NCBI GenBank assembly: GCA_938048735.1
Contig: CALIUM010000028.1
Location: forward strand, 1-33,463
DNA: 33,463 bases
Origin: an uncultured archaeon
GTDB lineage: Archaea > Thermoproteota > Bathyarchaeia > TCS64
Direction: 5' to 3'
Part shown: piece by piece, positions 17,232 through 25,300 of the stretch
How the letters are laid out: every line of letters begins with the position of its first letter
Position numbering within the stretch: the stretch's first letter is position 1
Position numbers and translations under genes: made by a program
The notes under the pieces: model-generated
Databases searched by the model: none
Seen by the model: the letters and a program-made list of their open reading frames with translations, nothing else
What the model was told of the DNA's origin: nothing

Positions 17232-18947
17232 TTGAGGGCGAGCCTGGTTCTCAAAGACTGCAGAATCGTAAACGTCTTCACGGGCGAGGTGGTGAGGGGA
17301 GATATAGCCATAGATGATGGGAAGATCACCGGGATATGCGGAGAATACTTGGGTGAAAGGGTCATAGAGCTTGGTGGGAGATATGTGTCTCCGGGGTTTA
17401 TAGAGGGCCACATCCACATAGAGAGCAGCTTGTTGACCCCTTCAAGGTTTGCGGAGATCGTGGTTCCAAGAGGGACCACCGGAGTCGTCGCAGACCCCCA
17501 TGAGGTTGCTAATGTCCTCGGGGTTAGAGGGGTAAACATGTTCCTGGAGGAGTCCCGGGGTCTACCTATGAATCTCTACCTGACCATCCCATCATGCGTC
17601 CCAGCCACGAGGCTCGAGACCTCGGGCGCCGAGATCGGGGTTAGGGAGGTTGAGGAGCTGGCCTCTGAGCCTGGGATCGTCGCCCTCGGAGAGGTGATGA
17701 ACTACCCTGGGGTCATCCATGGCGAGGAGGAGGTCATTGGAAAGTTAGAGGCTGCGAGGAGGATGGGCATTCCAGTAGATGGGCACGCCCCAGGGTTGAG
17801 GGGATGGGAGCTCGACAGGTACATCGCGTCGGGGGTAGACTCCGACCATGAGTCCACAGAAGGAGAAGAGGCCCTCGAGAAGCTGAGAAAGGGCATGTGG
17901 CTCATGATCAGGGAGGGATCAGCTGCGAGAAATATGGACGCCATACTTCCAACACTTATCAAGAGGGGAATTTCCCTGGAGAGGTGTATCCTCGTCTCGG
18001 ACGACGGGCATCCAAGAGACCTGTTAATGGAGGGCCACCTCGACCGTCTCGTGAGGAAGGCCGTGAGTATGGGGGTAAGCCTCGTGGATGCCGTTAGGAT
18101 GGTTAGCTGGAACCCCGCAAGGAGGTTCAGGCTCAGGGGTGTTGGAGCCATAGCTCCCGGATTCAAGGCTCACCTAAACATCCTATCCGAGGATCTCAAA
18201 GTGGAATTGGTCCTCTTCGATGGGGTCCCAGTCGCAGAGATGGGTAGGCTGAGGGTCGAGATCCCCAATTACACCTATGACCCGAAGGTTTACAGAACCG
18301 TTAGGCTGGCTAGAGAGTTGAAGCCTGACGACTTCAAGATACCTGTCGGGATGAGGGAAGGCTCAGTTCTTGCTAGGGTGATGGGGGTTGAGGAGGGGAG
18401 CATAGTGACGAAGAAGCTGATCGAAAGGCTTGAAGTTAAAGATGGTGTGGTGGAATCAGACCCTGAAAGGGATATCCTAAAGGCGGCTGTAGCGGAGAGG
18501 CATAGAGCCTCGGGCAGGATAGGACTGGGCTTCGTGAAGGGGTTTGGCCTAAAGGGCGGGGCCTTGGCATCCACGGTTGCTCACGACAGCCACAACCTTA
18601 TAGTTGTCGGCGTGGATGATGAGAGCATGGCAGCCGCCTGCAACCACCTAGCCGAGATAGGAGGAGGCCTATCTATCGCGCAACAAGGGCGTATCATATC
18701 GAGTTTGAGGCTGGAGGTGGCAGGCCTGATGGCCGGCAGGTGTGCTGACGTCGTAGCAGATAGCCTGGAGATGCTTCATCAACAGTGTAGGAAACTTGGC
18801 TGCACACTCAGCTCCCCCTTCATGGCTATGAGCTTCCTATCCTTGCCCGTGATACCGGAGCTGAAGCTCACAGATATGGGCCTGGTGGAGGGCTTCAGGA
18901 TTGTCAGCCTCTTCCTGGAGTATGATGAATCGAGACCCTTGAGATGA
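17232..18947 (+). CDS. ade: Adenine deaminase
   Basis: A 571-residue amidohydrolase converting adenine to hypoxanthine and ammonia. The N-terminal small domain leads into the metal motif EGHIHIESS (59-66), then DPHEVANVLG, the metal-bridging EVMNYPGV region, DGHAPGLRG, DSDHESTEG and SDDGHP. The family's distinctive C-terminal domain has HDSHNLIVVG. Length matches bacterial and archaeal Ade. It starts at TTG 17232 after GAGGGCTTGAGG. The stop overlaps the next ATG as ATGA, so it heads a tight operon with aIF2-beta, DUF424 and ahcY. It sits between the MTAP/PRT genes and ahcY, consistent with recycling of adenine released from SAM by-products. Confidence 0.93.
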   Translation: MRASLVLKDCRIVNVFTGEVVRGDIAIDDGKITGICGEYLGERVIELGGRYVSPGFIEGHIHIESSLLTPSRFAEIVVPRGTTGVVADPHEVANVLGVRGVNMFLEESRGLPMNLYLTIPSCVPATRLETSGAEIGVREVEELASEPGIVALGEVMNYPGVIHGEEEVIGKLEAARRMGIPVDGHAPGLRGWELDRYIASGVDSDHESTEGEEALEKLRKGMWLMIREGSAARNMDAILPTLIKRGISLERCILVSDDGHPRDLLMEGHLDRLVRKAVSMGVSLVDAVRMVSWNPARRFRLRGVGAIAPGFKAHLNILSEDLKVELVLFDGVPVAEMGRLRVEIPNYTYDPKVYRTVRLARELKPDDFKIPVGMREGSVLARVMGVEEGSIVTKKLIERLEVKDGVVESDPERDILKAAVAERHRASGRIGLGFVKGFGLKGGALASTVAHDSHNLIVVGVDDESMAAACNHLAEIGGGLSIAQQGRIISSLRLEVAGLMAGRCADVVADSLEMLHQQCRKLGCTLSSPFMAMSFLSLPVIPELKLTDMGLVEGFRIVSLFLEYDESRPLR

Positions 18948-19408
18948 GAGAGCACATAGGCTATATCCGGGGAAGTAGATATAATATCATGAGAGGCATG
19001 GAACTCAGCTATAGGGAGATGCTGGGGAGGGCTTATGAGAGGCTTCCGAAGCAGGTGGAGGCCTATGAGAGGTTCACCCTACCAAGGCCTGAGGTCGTGT
19101 TCGTGGGTAGAAGAACCATCATCCAGAACTTCAGCGAGATAGCTGAAAGCCTCAGGAGGGATCCAGATCACATTTTAAAGTTTCTGACCGCTGAGATGGC
19201 CACCCTCGCTACATTCGACGGAAGCAGGGCCATCTTCAAAGGCAAGTTCAACATCGAGAGTATCCGAAACCTCCTGGAGAGGTACACCGAGAAGTATGTC
19301 ATATGTCCGGTGTGTAGGAGGCCCGACACTAGGCTGGAGCGCCAGAAGAGGCTATGGTTCCTCCAATGTGAGGCCTGCGGAGCCCGCTCCTCGGTCGGGA
19401 CGAGTTGA
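18944..19408 (+). CDS. Translation initiation factor aIF2 subunit beta
   Basis: Beta subunit of the heterotrimeric factor that carries initiator tRNA-Met to the ribosome. The core includes LGRAYERLP, PRPEVVFVGRRTIIQNF, the helix-turn-helix-like LRRDPDHILKFLTAEM and a C-terminal zinc ribbon with CPVC and CEAC. The ATG at 18944 overlaps the adenine deaminase stop (ATGA), implying coupling. However, the conserved region starts near the ATG at 18989 (MRGMELSYREML), which would give a more typical 139 residues. Downstream DUF424 follows after 6 bases; this pairing is often seen in archaea. Confidence 0.92.
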   Translation: MREHIGYIRGSRYNIMRGMELSYREMLGRAYERLPKQVEAYERFTLPRPEVVFVGRRTIIQNFSEIAESLRRDPDHILKFLTAEMATLATFDGSRAIFKGKFNIESIRNLLERYTEKYVICPVCRRPDTRLERQKRLWFLQCEACGARSSVGTS

Positions 19409-19414
19409 GGGGGA

Positions 19415-19714
19415 TTGGCAGAGGTCTATGTGAAGACCGTGCGCCGTGGAAGGGATATCCTTGTGGCTGCCTGCGATGCTGAACTCCTAGGTAAGACCAT
19501 AGAGGGGTGGAGGGTCCCCTTCGTGGTAAGCGAGGTTTTCTACAGGGGCGCCCTAACCTCCGTCGAGGAGGCCCTTGAAGCCATGAAGAAGGCCACCATC
19601 TGCAACCTCGTTGGGAAGAGGATTGTAGAGGCCGCCGTAAAAAGGGGGATAATCCAAGAAGCGGCGGTTATATACTTGGGAGAGGTGCCACACGCCCAGA
19701 AGATTATAATATGA
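19415..19714 (+). CDS. DUF424 family protein
   Basis: A 99-residue archaeal protein of the DUF424 family, recognised by the N-terminal [19 protein letters not shown] and the region [20 protein letters not shown], ending in a [14 protein letters not shown]-type strand. Function is unknown. Its frequent position next to aIF2-beta or other translation genes suggests an RNA or translation link. Start TTG 19415 has GAGGGGGA upstream, 6 bases after the aIF2-beta stop. Only four bases separate it from ahcY. Confidence 0.85.
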   Translation: MAEVYVKTVRRGRDILVAACDAELLGKTIEGWRVPFVVSEVFYRGALTSVEEALEAMKKATICNLVGKRIVEAAVKRGIIQEAAVIYLGEVPHAQKIII

Positions 19715-19718
19715 AGAA

Positions 19719-21008
19719 ATGCCTTACCCTAAACCTGTGGAGGGGGCTATATTGGGAGAGTTTAAGGTCAAGGACATAGGCTTAGCTGGTGAGGGGGAGC
19801 TACTGATAGAGTGGGCCCAGGCCCATATGCCCGTCCTCAGGATGATCGGGGAAAGGTTCAAGGAGGAGCGACCCCTCGAGGGGCTCCGAATAGGAGCCTG
19901 CCTCCACGTCACTAAGGAGACCTCTGTCTTGGTGAGAATCCTTGAATCCGGAGGGGCTGAGGTGGCCCTATGCGCGTCTAACCCCCTATCGACGCAGGAT
20001 GAGGTTGCAGCAGCCCTTGCCAAGGGGGGAACCCACGTCTATGCATGGAGGGGTGAGACCGCGGAAGAGTATTACGAGTGCATTGAGAGGGTCATAGACC
20101 ATGAGCCCATGATAACCATGGACGACGGCGCAGACCTGGTCAGCACCATCCACTCAAAGAGGGTTGAAGCCTTGGCGAAGGTTAAGGGTGGGACTGAGGA
20201 GACCACCACGGGGGTAATAAGGCTGAGGGCGATGGCCTCTGAGGGGGCTCTCAGATACCCAATAATAGCCGTGAACGACGCATATACCAAATACCTCTTC
20301 GATAACCGGTATGGCACAGGGCAGAGCACCATAGACGGCATCCTAAGGGCGACCTCCCTCATGCTGGCTGGGAAGGTCTTCGTCGTCTGCGGATATGGGT
20401 GGTGCGGGAGGGGGATCGCCATGAGGGCCAGGGGGATGGGGGCGAGCGTCGTCGTGACCGAGGTGAACCCCCTTAGAGCCCTAGAGGCCGTTATGGACGG
20501 CTTCAGGGTCATGCCCCTGAGGGAGGCGTCTCCTATCGGGGACTTCTTCGTGACGGCTACGGGTGATATAAACGTCATAGACCGAGAGCACATGATGAGG
20601 ATGAAGGACGGGGCCGTCCTAGCCAATGCGGGCCACTTCAACGTCGAGATAAACCTCTCCGCCCTCGAGGCCCTATCATCCTCGAAGAGGAGGATCAGGC
20701 AAAACCTGGAGGAGTACAAGCTTAGAGACGGGAGGCGCCTCTACCTCATAGCCGAGGGGAGGCTTGTTAACCTAGCCGCCGCCGAGGGCCATCCAAGCGA
20801 GGTCATGGATATGAGCTTCGCCAACCAAGCCCTATCGGTTGAATATCTATGGAGGAGCGAGAAACTTGAGCCGGGTGTATACAGGGTTCCGGAAGAGATA
20901 GATGAGAAGGTGGCCGGGCTGAAGCTTAAGGGGATGGGAGTGGAGATAGACGAGCTGACCAGTGAGCAGAGGAGATACCTCAAATCATGGAGGGAGGGAA
21001 CCCTATAG
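19719..21008 (+). CDS. ahcY: Adenosylhomocysteinase (SAH hydrolase)
   Basis: NAD-dependent enzyme splitting S-adenosylhomocysteine into adenosine and homocysteine, relieving product inhibition of methyltransferases. Motifs: [16 protein letters not shown] (85-100), MDDGADLV (134-141), ETTTGVIRL, the substrate segment [18 protein letters not shown], and the Rossmann glycines GYGWCGRG (225-232). The C-terminal region is short, as in archaeal and many bacterial enzymes. ATG at 19719 lies 4 bases after DUF424, making it the last gene of the ade-aIF2beta-DUF424-ahcY operon. The adenosine it makes needs adenosine deaminase or kinase, yet the nearby adenosine deaminase gene carries a stop codon. Stop TAG. 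Confidence 0.94.
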   Translation: MPYPKPVEGAILGEFKVKDIGLAGEGELLIEWAQAHMPVLRMIGERFKEERPLEGLRIGACLHVTKETSVLVRILESGGAEVALCASNPLSTQDEVAAALAKGGTHVYAWRGETAEEYYECIERVIDHEPMITMDDGADLVSTIHSKRVEALAKVKGGTEETTTGVIRLRAMASEGALRYPIIAVNDAYTKYLFDNRYGTGQSTIDGILRATSLMLAGKVFVVCGYGWCGRGIAMRARGMGASVVVTEVNPLRALEAVMDGFRVMPLREASPIGDFFVTATGDINVIDREHMMRMKDGAVLANAGHFNVEINLSALEALSSSKRRIRQNLEEYKLRDGRRLYLIAEGRLVNLAAAEGHPSEVMDMSFANQALSVEYLWRSEKLEPGVYRVPEEIDEKVAGLKLKGMGVEIDELTSEQRRYLKSWREGTL

Positions 21009-21054
21009 CCCGAAGGACGATGTGTGACAATCTCACCGTTGAATCTTCATCCGC

Positions 21055-22308
21055 TTAAAGGATGTAGAGTTCTCCTCCAGTCCTCGTTAGACGTTCGAAC
21101 CCTTTATCGGTGACTAGGAATGTGTCCTCTATCTCCAATCCATATCTCCCAAGCTTCAGGTAACGGACATCTATGTTCAAGATCATCCCCTCCATAAGCT
21201 CTCCCTCCGCCCCTCCGATCCTGGGATCTTCCTCCAACTCTATACCTATCCCATGGCCGAATGTTGAGGGTATAACCCTTATACCCGCCTCCTTTAGCCT
21301 CCTCTCTCCTGCGGAGTACAGCTGGGAGAGCTTGGCCCCAGCCTTCACCTCGTCGAGAATCGCCTCCTGGGCCGAGGCCACAGCCTCCCAGCCCCTTCTA
21401 ACCTCGGTTGAAGGGCGCCCTAAAATCGCTGTCCTAGATATGTTTGAGTTGTAATGCATCCATGCGCATCCGAGGCTCATCCTTATGATATCCCCTCTCC
21501 GTGCCCCCCTCTGGGAAGGGGTGGGGTTGGGTAGGGAACTCCTTTCTCCAAACCCTATCATCCTTCGGGATATCTCGCAGTCATCCCCGGCCGCAGAGTA
21601 CTCAAATATACTTGCCATATCCCTCTCCTTGATCTCAGGCCTAGCTATCTCCAGAGCATCCTCCATCGACTTCTCCGCAACCTCAGTCGCCCTGCGGATC
21701 CTCTCCATCTCCTCTCTAGTCTTAACCAGCCTAATCTCCTCTATCAGCCCTCTTCCATCCCTCAGCTTTAAGTCAGGGATGGCCCTTTGAACCCTCTCGA
21801 GAAGTCCGGGCTCCACCTTCGAGGGGTCGATGGCTATAACCCCCTTAGACAACCCCTCCGACTCCAGTGCCCAAGTTAAGGCTGAGAGGGCCTCATCCCC
21901 GATCCGAGCATTGATAAGAAGCCTTTCAAGGAGGTCAAACCCAGCTATACTGGCCTCCTCCGTGAGTTCCACCTCCTCAGGGCCGTAGAGGTATATATTT
22001 TCAACTCCGCCTGAGAGGGCCAGGTCAGCCTCCCATGCAGGAGCTATAACAAATGGCTCGCCGTCGAGGGGGATCACGGCGTAGATCCAAACTCTCGAGG
22101 AGGTCCTATGGGCAACGCTCCAGTAGCCCGAGGCATAGTAGACGTTCTCGGTGGATGAGGCTATAACGGCATCTACGCCCTTCCCAGACATTATCTCCCT
22201 GGATCTATCTCTGTTCAGAGGCATATCAAAAGGAAGTTGTATGTCGATACCATTTTTAAGATCATTGAGATTAAAGGAGCGGCCTGAAGGGCTTATTGGA
22301 AGCATCAC
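21055..22308 (-). CDS. M24-fold (aminopeptidase P/creatinase) protein with lost metal ligands
   Basis: A 417-residue pita-bread-fold protein with a creatinase-type N-terminal domain (LNRDRSREIMSGKGVDAVIA, ENVYYASGYW) and a C-terminal M24 domain. The five ligands of the dinuclear metal site are normally Asp, Asp, His, Glu, Glu. Here the first two positions read MSLGC (Ser278) and YNSNISRT (Asn289). The His is kept (His352 in TFGHGIGIE), the fourth reads ILNID (Asp380), and the last Glu is kept (Glu394, EIEDTFLVT). Loss of both Asp residues argues against Xaa-Pro peptidase activity and favours a metal-independent creatinase-like hydrolase or a binding protein. GTG 22308 is the first start; an internal ATG (MPLNRDR) is an alternative. 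It is convergent with ahcY and divergent from cdc6. Confidence 0.85.
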   Translation of the reverse strand: MMLPISPSGRSFNLNDLKNGIDIQLPFDMPLNRDRSREIMSGKGVDAVIASSTENVYYASGYWSVAHRTSSRVWIYAVIPLDGEPFVIAPAWEADLALSGGVENIYLYGPEEVELTEEASIAGFDLLERLLINARIGDEALSALTWALESEGLSKGVIAIDPSKVEPGLLERVQRAIPDLKLRDGRGLIEEIRLVKTREEMERIRRATEVAEKSMEDALEIARPEIKERDMASIFEYSAAGDDCEISRRMIGFGERSSLPNPTPSQRGARRGDIIRMSLGCAWMHYNSNISRTAILGRPSTEVRRGWEAVASAQEAILDEVKAGAKLSQLYSAGERRLKEAGIRVIPSTFGHGIGIELEEDPRIGGAEGELMEGMILNIDVRYLKLGRYGLEIEDTFLVTDKGFERLTRTGGELYIL

Positions 22309-22517
22309 GCCATGCCTGAAGGGCTAAACAAGAAAAACCTGAATGGGGTGAAAATACCCGCTTAATCCTCGTTTCTCGGCCTCCCTTGAGAAGTTACAAA
22401 AATGCAAATTTTCATTAAAAATTTTTAAATAATTCCCTGAAAAGGGGTTTAAGCCAAAGATCCATCCCCTACATCTTCCTGAATATTTTAATTAGTTTCA
22501 TCACCATACATCTTACT
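22309..22517. other. AT-rich divergent intergenic region upstream of cdc6; possible origin
   Basis: A 209-base gap between divergent genes contains a very AT-rich core (about 22395-22435) flanked by G-strings on both sides (TGAATGGGGTG near 22341 and TGAAAAGGGGTTT near 22437). Archaeal origins often lie beside orc1/cdc6 and combine an unwinding element with G-string ORB-like sites. No full ORB consensus was recognised. A TATA-like AATATTTTAA (about 22481-22490) probably drives cdc6. Confidence 0.25.
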
Positions 22518-23726
22518 GTGCCATTATCTCCCAGTGTCCGTGCAGCCTCGGTGTTTAAGGACATTGAGAAACTCCTCCCTAGACATATCCCCAGCCATTT
22601 ACCCCACCGTGAACTCCACATAAACATGCTCAGGGGTCTCTTCAAAGACTTCCTCGAGAGGCCTGGAGAAACATACGAGAGGGTTGTACAGTTATATGGC
22701 CCCGTGGGCTCTGGTAAGACGAGCACAACCTACCGCTTCGGGGTTAACTACCAGGCCGAGGCCTCAATGAGGGGGGTGCCTCTAAGCTTCATACACGTTA
22801 ACTGCAAGCTTGAGGGAGGGTCGCGCTTCATCCTTTACCAGACGATCCTCCAGAGGCTGGCCCCAGAGTTGGCCACGAGGGGCCACTCTTCCGGGGAGAT
22901 GCTGAGGCTCATCGTCCACTACCTGAGGGTTGAAGGGAAGTACCTCCTCCTAGCCCTTGACGACGTGGACTACCTGGTCAGGAGGTCTAAGGAAGAGGAG
23001 AGGGAGGGGGGAGTGGTCTACGACCTGACGAGGCTGAGCGAGCTATACCTGGGAGAATACCAGAATATCATAGGGGTAATTTTCATAGCCAGAGACCCGG
23101 GCTTCCTAGAACTCCTTGACCCCTCGGAGAGGAGCAGCCTTGGAAACATAGTTGTTAGGCTTCCAAGCTACGACTCAAGGCAGCTTAGAGATATCCTAGC
23201 GGCGAGGGTTGACGAGGCCTTCAAGCCCGGAGCCGTAGATGAGGAGACGATCAGCTATGTGGCTGATCTGGCGGCGAGCAGGAAGGAGAACTCCGGGGAT
23301 TGCCGCTTCGCCCTAGATGTGATGCTCACCAGCGGCCTGATAGCGGACGCCGAGGGGGCCAAGAAGGTCTCCATAGAGCATGTGAGGAGGGCGGTAGGTG
23401 AGGAGTTCTGGGGCTTGAGCAGCGAGGACCTCCTAAACCTGGATGAGCAGGGCGTTGCTATACTAATGGGTGCGATCCAAGCCCTCCAACATAGGAGGAC
23501 CCCATACGTCTCAATAAAGGAGGTCTATGACTTCTACCTCGTCTCATGTGAGGCCCAAGGCATCAGAAGCCTGTCCTATAACGGGGTTCTTGAGAGGGTG
23601 AGGGACCTCTCCCTTAGGGGGATATTGGACTATAGGGAGGATAGGGGCCTGAGCATAGCCGGAGCCTCCCTCGAAGACCTGAGCAGGATGCTAAGGGGAT
23701 TGGAGAGGAGGAAGACCCTTGCCTGA
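22518..23726 (+). CDS. Orc1/Cdc6-family AAA ATPase
   Basis: A 402-residue homolog of archaeal Orc1/Cdc6 initiator proteins, which bind origins and load MCM; some paralogs act as transcription regulators instead. AAA domain: Walker A GPVGSGKT (61-68), Walker B LLLALDDVD (143-151), where the usual DE pair is DD, and a sensor segment FIARDPGF. The C-terminal winged helix spans about 310-385 (ILMGAIQALQHRRTPYVSIKEVYDFY). It starts at GTG 22518 about 32 bases from a TATA-like box, with no clear ribosome-binding site, so it may be leaderless. It overlaps the next small winged-helix gene by 8 bases and precedes the RadA/RadA-paralog/PolB genes. Confidence 0.88.
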   Translation: MPLSPSVRAASVFKDIEKLLPRHIPSHLPHRELHINMLRGLFKDFLERPGETYERVVQLYGPVGSGKTSTTYRFGVNYQAEASMRGVPLSFIHVNCKLEGGSRFILYQTILQRLAPELATRGHSSGEMLRLIVHYLRVEGKYLLLALDDVDYLVRRSKEEEREGGVVYDLTRLSELYLGEYQNIIGVIFIARDPGFLELLDPSERSSLGNIVVRLPSYDSRQLRDILAARVDEAFKPGAVDEETISYVADLAASRKENSGDCRFALDVMLTSGLIADAEGAKKVSIEHVRRAVGEEFWGLSSEDLLNLDEQGVAILMGAIQALQHRRTPYVSIKEVYDFYLVSCEAQGIRSLSYNGVLERVRDLSLRGILDYREDRGLSIAGASLEDLSRMLRGLERRKTLA

Positions 23727-24030
23727 AGAAGAGCAGGCCGAGAGGGTTCTCGGGAGCATAGGTCGACTAAGGATATTGAGGGTTATGGCGGAGAACCCAA
23801 GGCTTGAGGCCTCCTTCAGCCTATATAGGCTTAAAGCCCTGACGGGGATAGGGGACTCAAACCTGAAGAGCCATATAGCAACCCTGATAAGATACGGGCT
23901 AGTAGAAGAGGTAAGGCTGGACCATCAGAGAAGATACAGGCTGGTGAGGGGAGAACCCCTCGTAGAGGCCCTGATCCAGGTCTTCAGGATCTTCGCAACA
24001 AGACATCAAGGCCCCACAAACGAGGTTTAA
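23719..24030 (+). CDS. Small winged-helix DNA-binding protein coupled to cdc6
   Basis: A 103-residue protein with an ArsR-like winged helix: helix GSIGRLRILRVMAENP, helices LYRLKALTGIGDSNLKSHIATLIRYG, and a wing LVEEVRLDHQRRYRLV. It has no metal-binding cysteines. It begins at TTG 23719 inside the last codons of cdc6, so translation is coupled and the two proteins are probably made together. It is a likely transcription regulator or an accessory DNA-binding factor of the Cdc6 protein; the target is unknown. Stop TAA at 24030, with a 277-base gap to radA. Confidence 0.8.
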   Translation: MPEEEQAERVLGSIGRLRILRVMAENPRLEASFSLYRLKALTGIGDSNLKSHIATLIRYGLVEEVRLDHQRRYRLVRGEPLVEALIQVFRIFATRHQGPTNEV

Positions 24031-24186
24031 CGAATTTAGTGCTAAGGGGTGATGGAGGAAGGGCGCATAAATTCAATTAAAAAGTTAAATCTGGGGCGCT
24101 GATTTTTGAATAGGCCTCGCTTTTTGATTGATCCGTTAAATGGGGCCTTCTCGATGAGGGCAGAACTCGAAAGAAGGAAAATCTAT

Positions 24187-24229
24187 TTTAGGATTTCTCC
24201 CGGGGAATTACGCCCCGAGGTATCCTAAA
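24187..24229 (+). repeat. Two-tier inverted repeat upstream of radA
   Basis: TTTAGGAT (24187-24194) pairs exactly with ATCCTAAA (24222-24229), and inside it CGGGG (24201-24205) pairs with CCCCG (24213-24217) around AATTACG. It ends 78 bases before the radA ATG. It could be an operator, an mRNA leader hairpin, a terminator of the cdc6 transcript or an origin cruciform. Confidence 0.55.
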
Positions 24230-24241
24230 TCTAACATCTAA

Positions 24242-24262
24242 CCCCCCCTCCCCCCCTCCACC
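24242..24262 (-). other. Polypyrimidine tract, potential G-quadruplex on the minus strand
   Basis: Two runs of seven C separated by one T, then short CC runs, lie 46 bases before the radA start. The minus strand therefore has two G7 runs plus GG runs, enough for a four-tract quadruplex by splitting the long runs. It lies directly after the two-tier inverted repeat. Confidence 0.4.
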
Positions 24263-24307
24263 TTTACTGAATTTATTGGAGGTAGGTCAACATCTCCTCG
24301 AGGTATT

Positions 24308-25258
24308 ATGGCGGGCTCTCTCGAGGATATACCCGGCGTGGGCCCCTCAACCGCCAAGAAGCTGAGGGATGGAGGATACATCGACATAGTCTCGATAGCT
24401 GTGGCGCCCATCGCTGAGCTGATGGAGCGGACGGGATTGGGGCTAGAGACGGCCTCAAGGGTCATCAGGGAGGCGAGGGAGATGACCAAGATCGACATAA
24501 TCTCCGCTAAGGAGCTATACGAGAGGAGGAAGGGCGTCCTCAAGTGTACGACCAATAGCAGGAGCCTCGACTCCCTCTTAGGAGGCGGCGTGGAGACCCA
24601 AGCCCTAACCGAGCTTATAGGGGAGTACGGCGCTGGGAAGACCCAGATCTGCTTCACCCTATGCGTCACGTGCCAGCTCCCCCCTGAGAGGGGTGGGCTG
24701 GAAGGTGGGGCGATCTACATAGACACCGAGGGGACCTTCCACCCCCAACGGGTATACCAGATAGCTGAGAACATGGGCCTCGATCCAAGCAGCATCCTGG
24801 AGAGCATCACCATAGGAAGGGCCTATACAAGCGATCACCAGATGCTGCTGGTTGAGAGCCTAAGCTCGGAGGTGGACATGTCTAGGGTGAGGCTCCTGAT
24901 CGTGGACTCCGTTATAAGCCACTTCAGGGGGGAGTTCGTGGGGCGGGAGAACTTGGCCGAGAGGCAGCAGAAGCTTAACAAACACCTCCACACCCTCCAG
25001 AGGATGGCTGAGGCCTACAACCTGGCCGTCGTATTGACGAATCAGGCGGTGGCCGATCCCGGCCAGTTCTTCGGGAACCCGAATAAGCCTGCGGGAGGCC
25101 ATGTCATGGGCCACGCCTGCACCCATAGGATCTGGATCCAGAAGGGGAAGCAGGGATCCAGGTTGGCCAGAGTCATAGACTCCCCCTCCCTGCCCGAAGG
25201 GGAGGCGAGGTTCATGATAACGGAGAGGGGAATAGAGGATCTCGAGCCTGAGGGGTGA
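24308..25258 (+). CDS. radA: RadA recombinase
   Basis: Archaeal Rad51/RecA homolog that forms filaments on single-stranded DNA and performs strand exchange in recombinational repair. The N-terminal helix-hairpin-helix domain (LEDIPGVGPSTAKKLRDGG, about 5-60) is followed by the polymerisation linker and ATPase core: Walker A GEYGAGKT (105-112), catalytic-Glu region IYIDTEGTF (137-144), Walker B LLIVD (196-200) and the L2-region sequence PNKPAGGHVMGHA. At 316 residues it is full length without an intein. It is followed after 42 bases by a catalytically dead paralog and then PolB, suggesting a repair operon. A hairpin and a G-rich tract precede the gene and may regulate it. Confidence 0.95.
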   Translation: MAGSLEDIPGVGPSTAKKLRDGGYIDIVSIAVAPIAELMERTGLGLETASRVIREAREMTKIDIISAKELYERRKGVLKCTTNSRSLDSLLGGGVETQALTELIGEYGAGKTQICFTLCVTCQLPPERGGLEGGAIYIDTEGTFHPQRVYQIAENMGLDPSSILESITIGRAYTSDHQMLLVESLSSEVDMSRVRLLIVDSVISHFRGEFVGRENLAERQQKLNKHLHTLQRMAEAYNLAVVLTNQAVADPGQFFGNPNKPAGGHVMGHACTHRIWIQKGKQGSRLARVIDSPSLPEGEARFMITERGIEDLEPEG

Positions 25259-25300
25259 CACAACCCCTCCAAGGCCTCCAGATCTGCTGGAGGCTCCCAG

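Noticed and set aside
22494-22499. AGTTTC before cdc6 as the ANTTTC damage-response hexamer
   Set aside because: A six-base degenerate motif is expected by chance in AT-rich DNA; one or two hits carry no weight without a genome-wide comparison.
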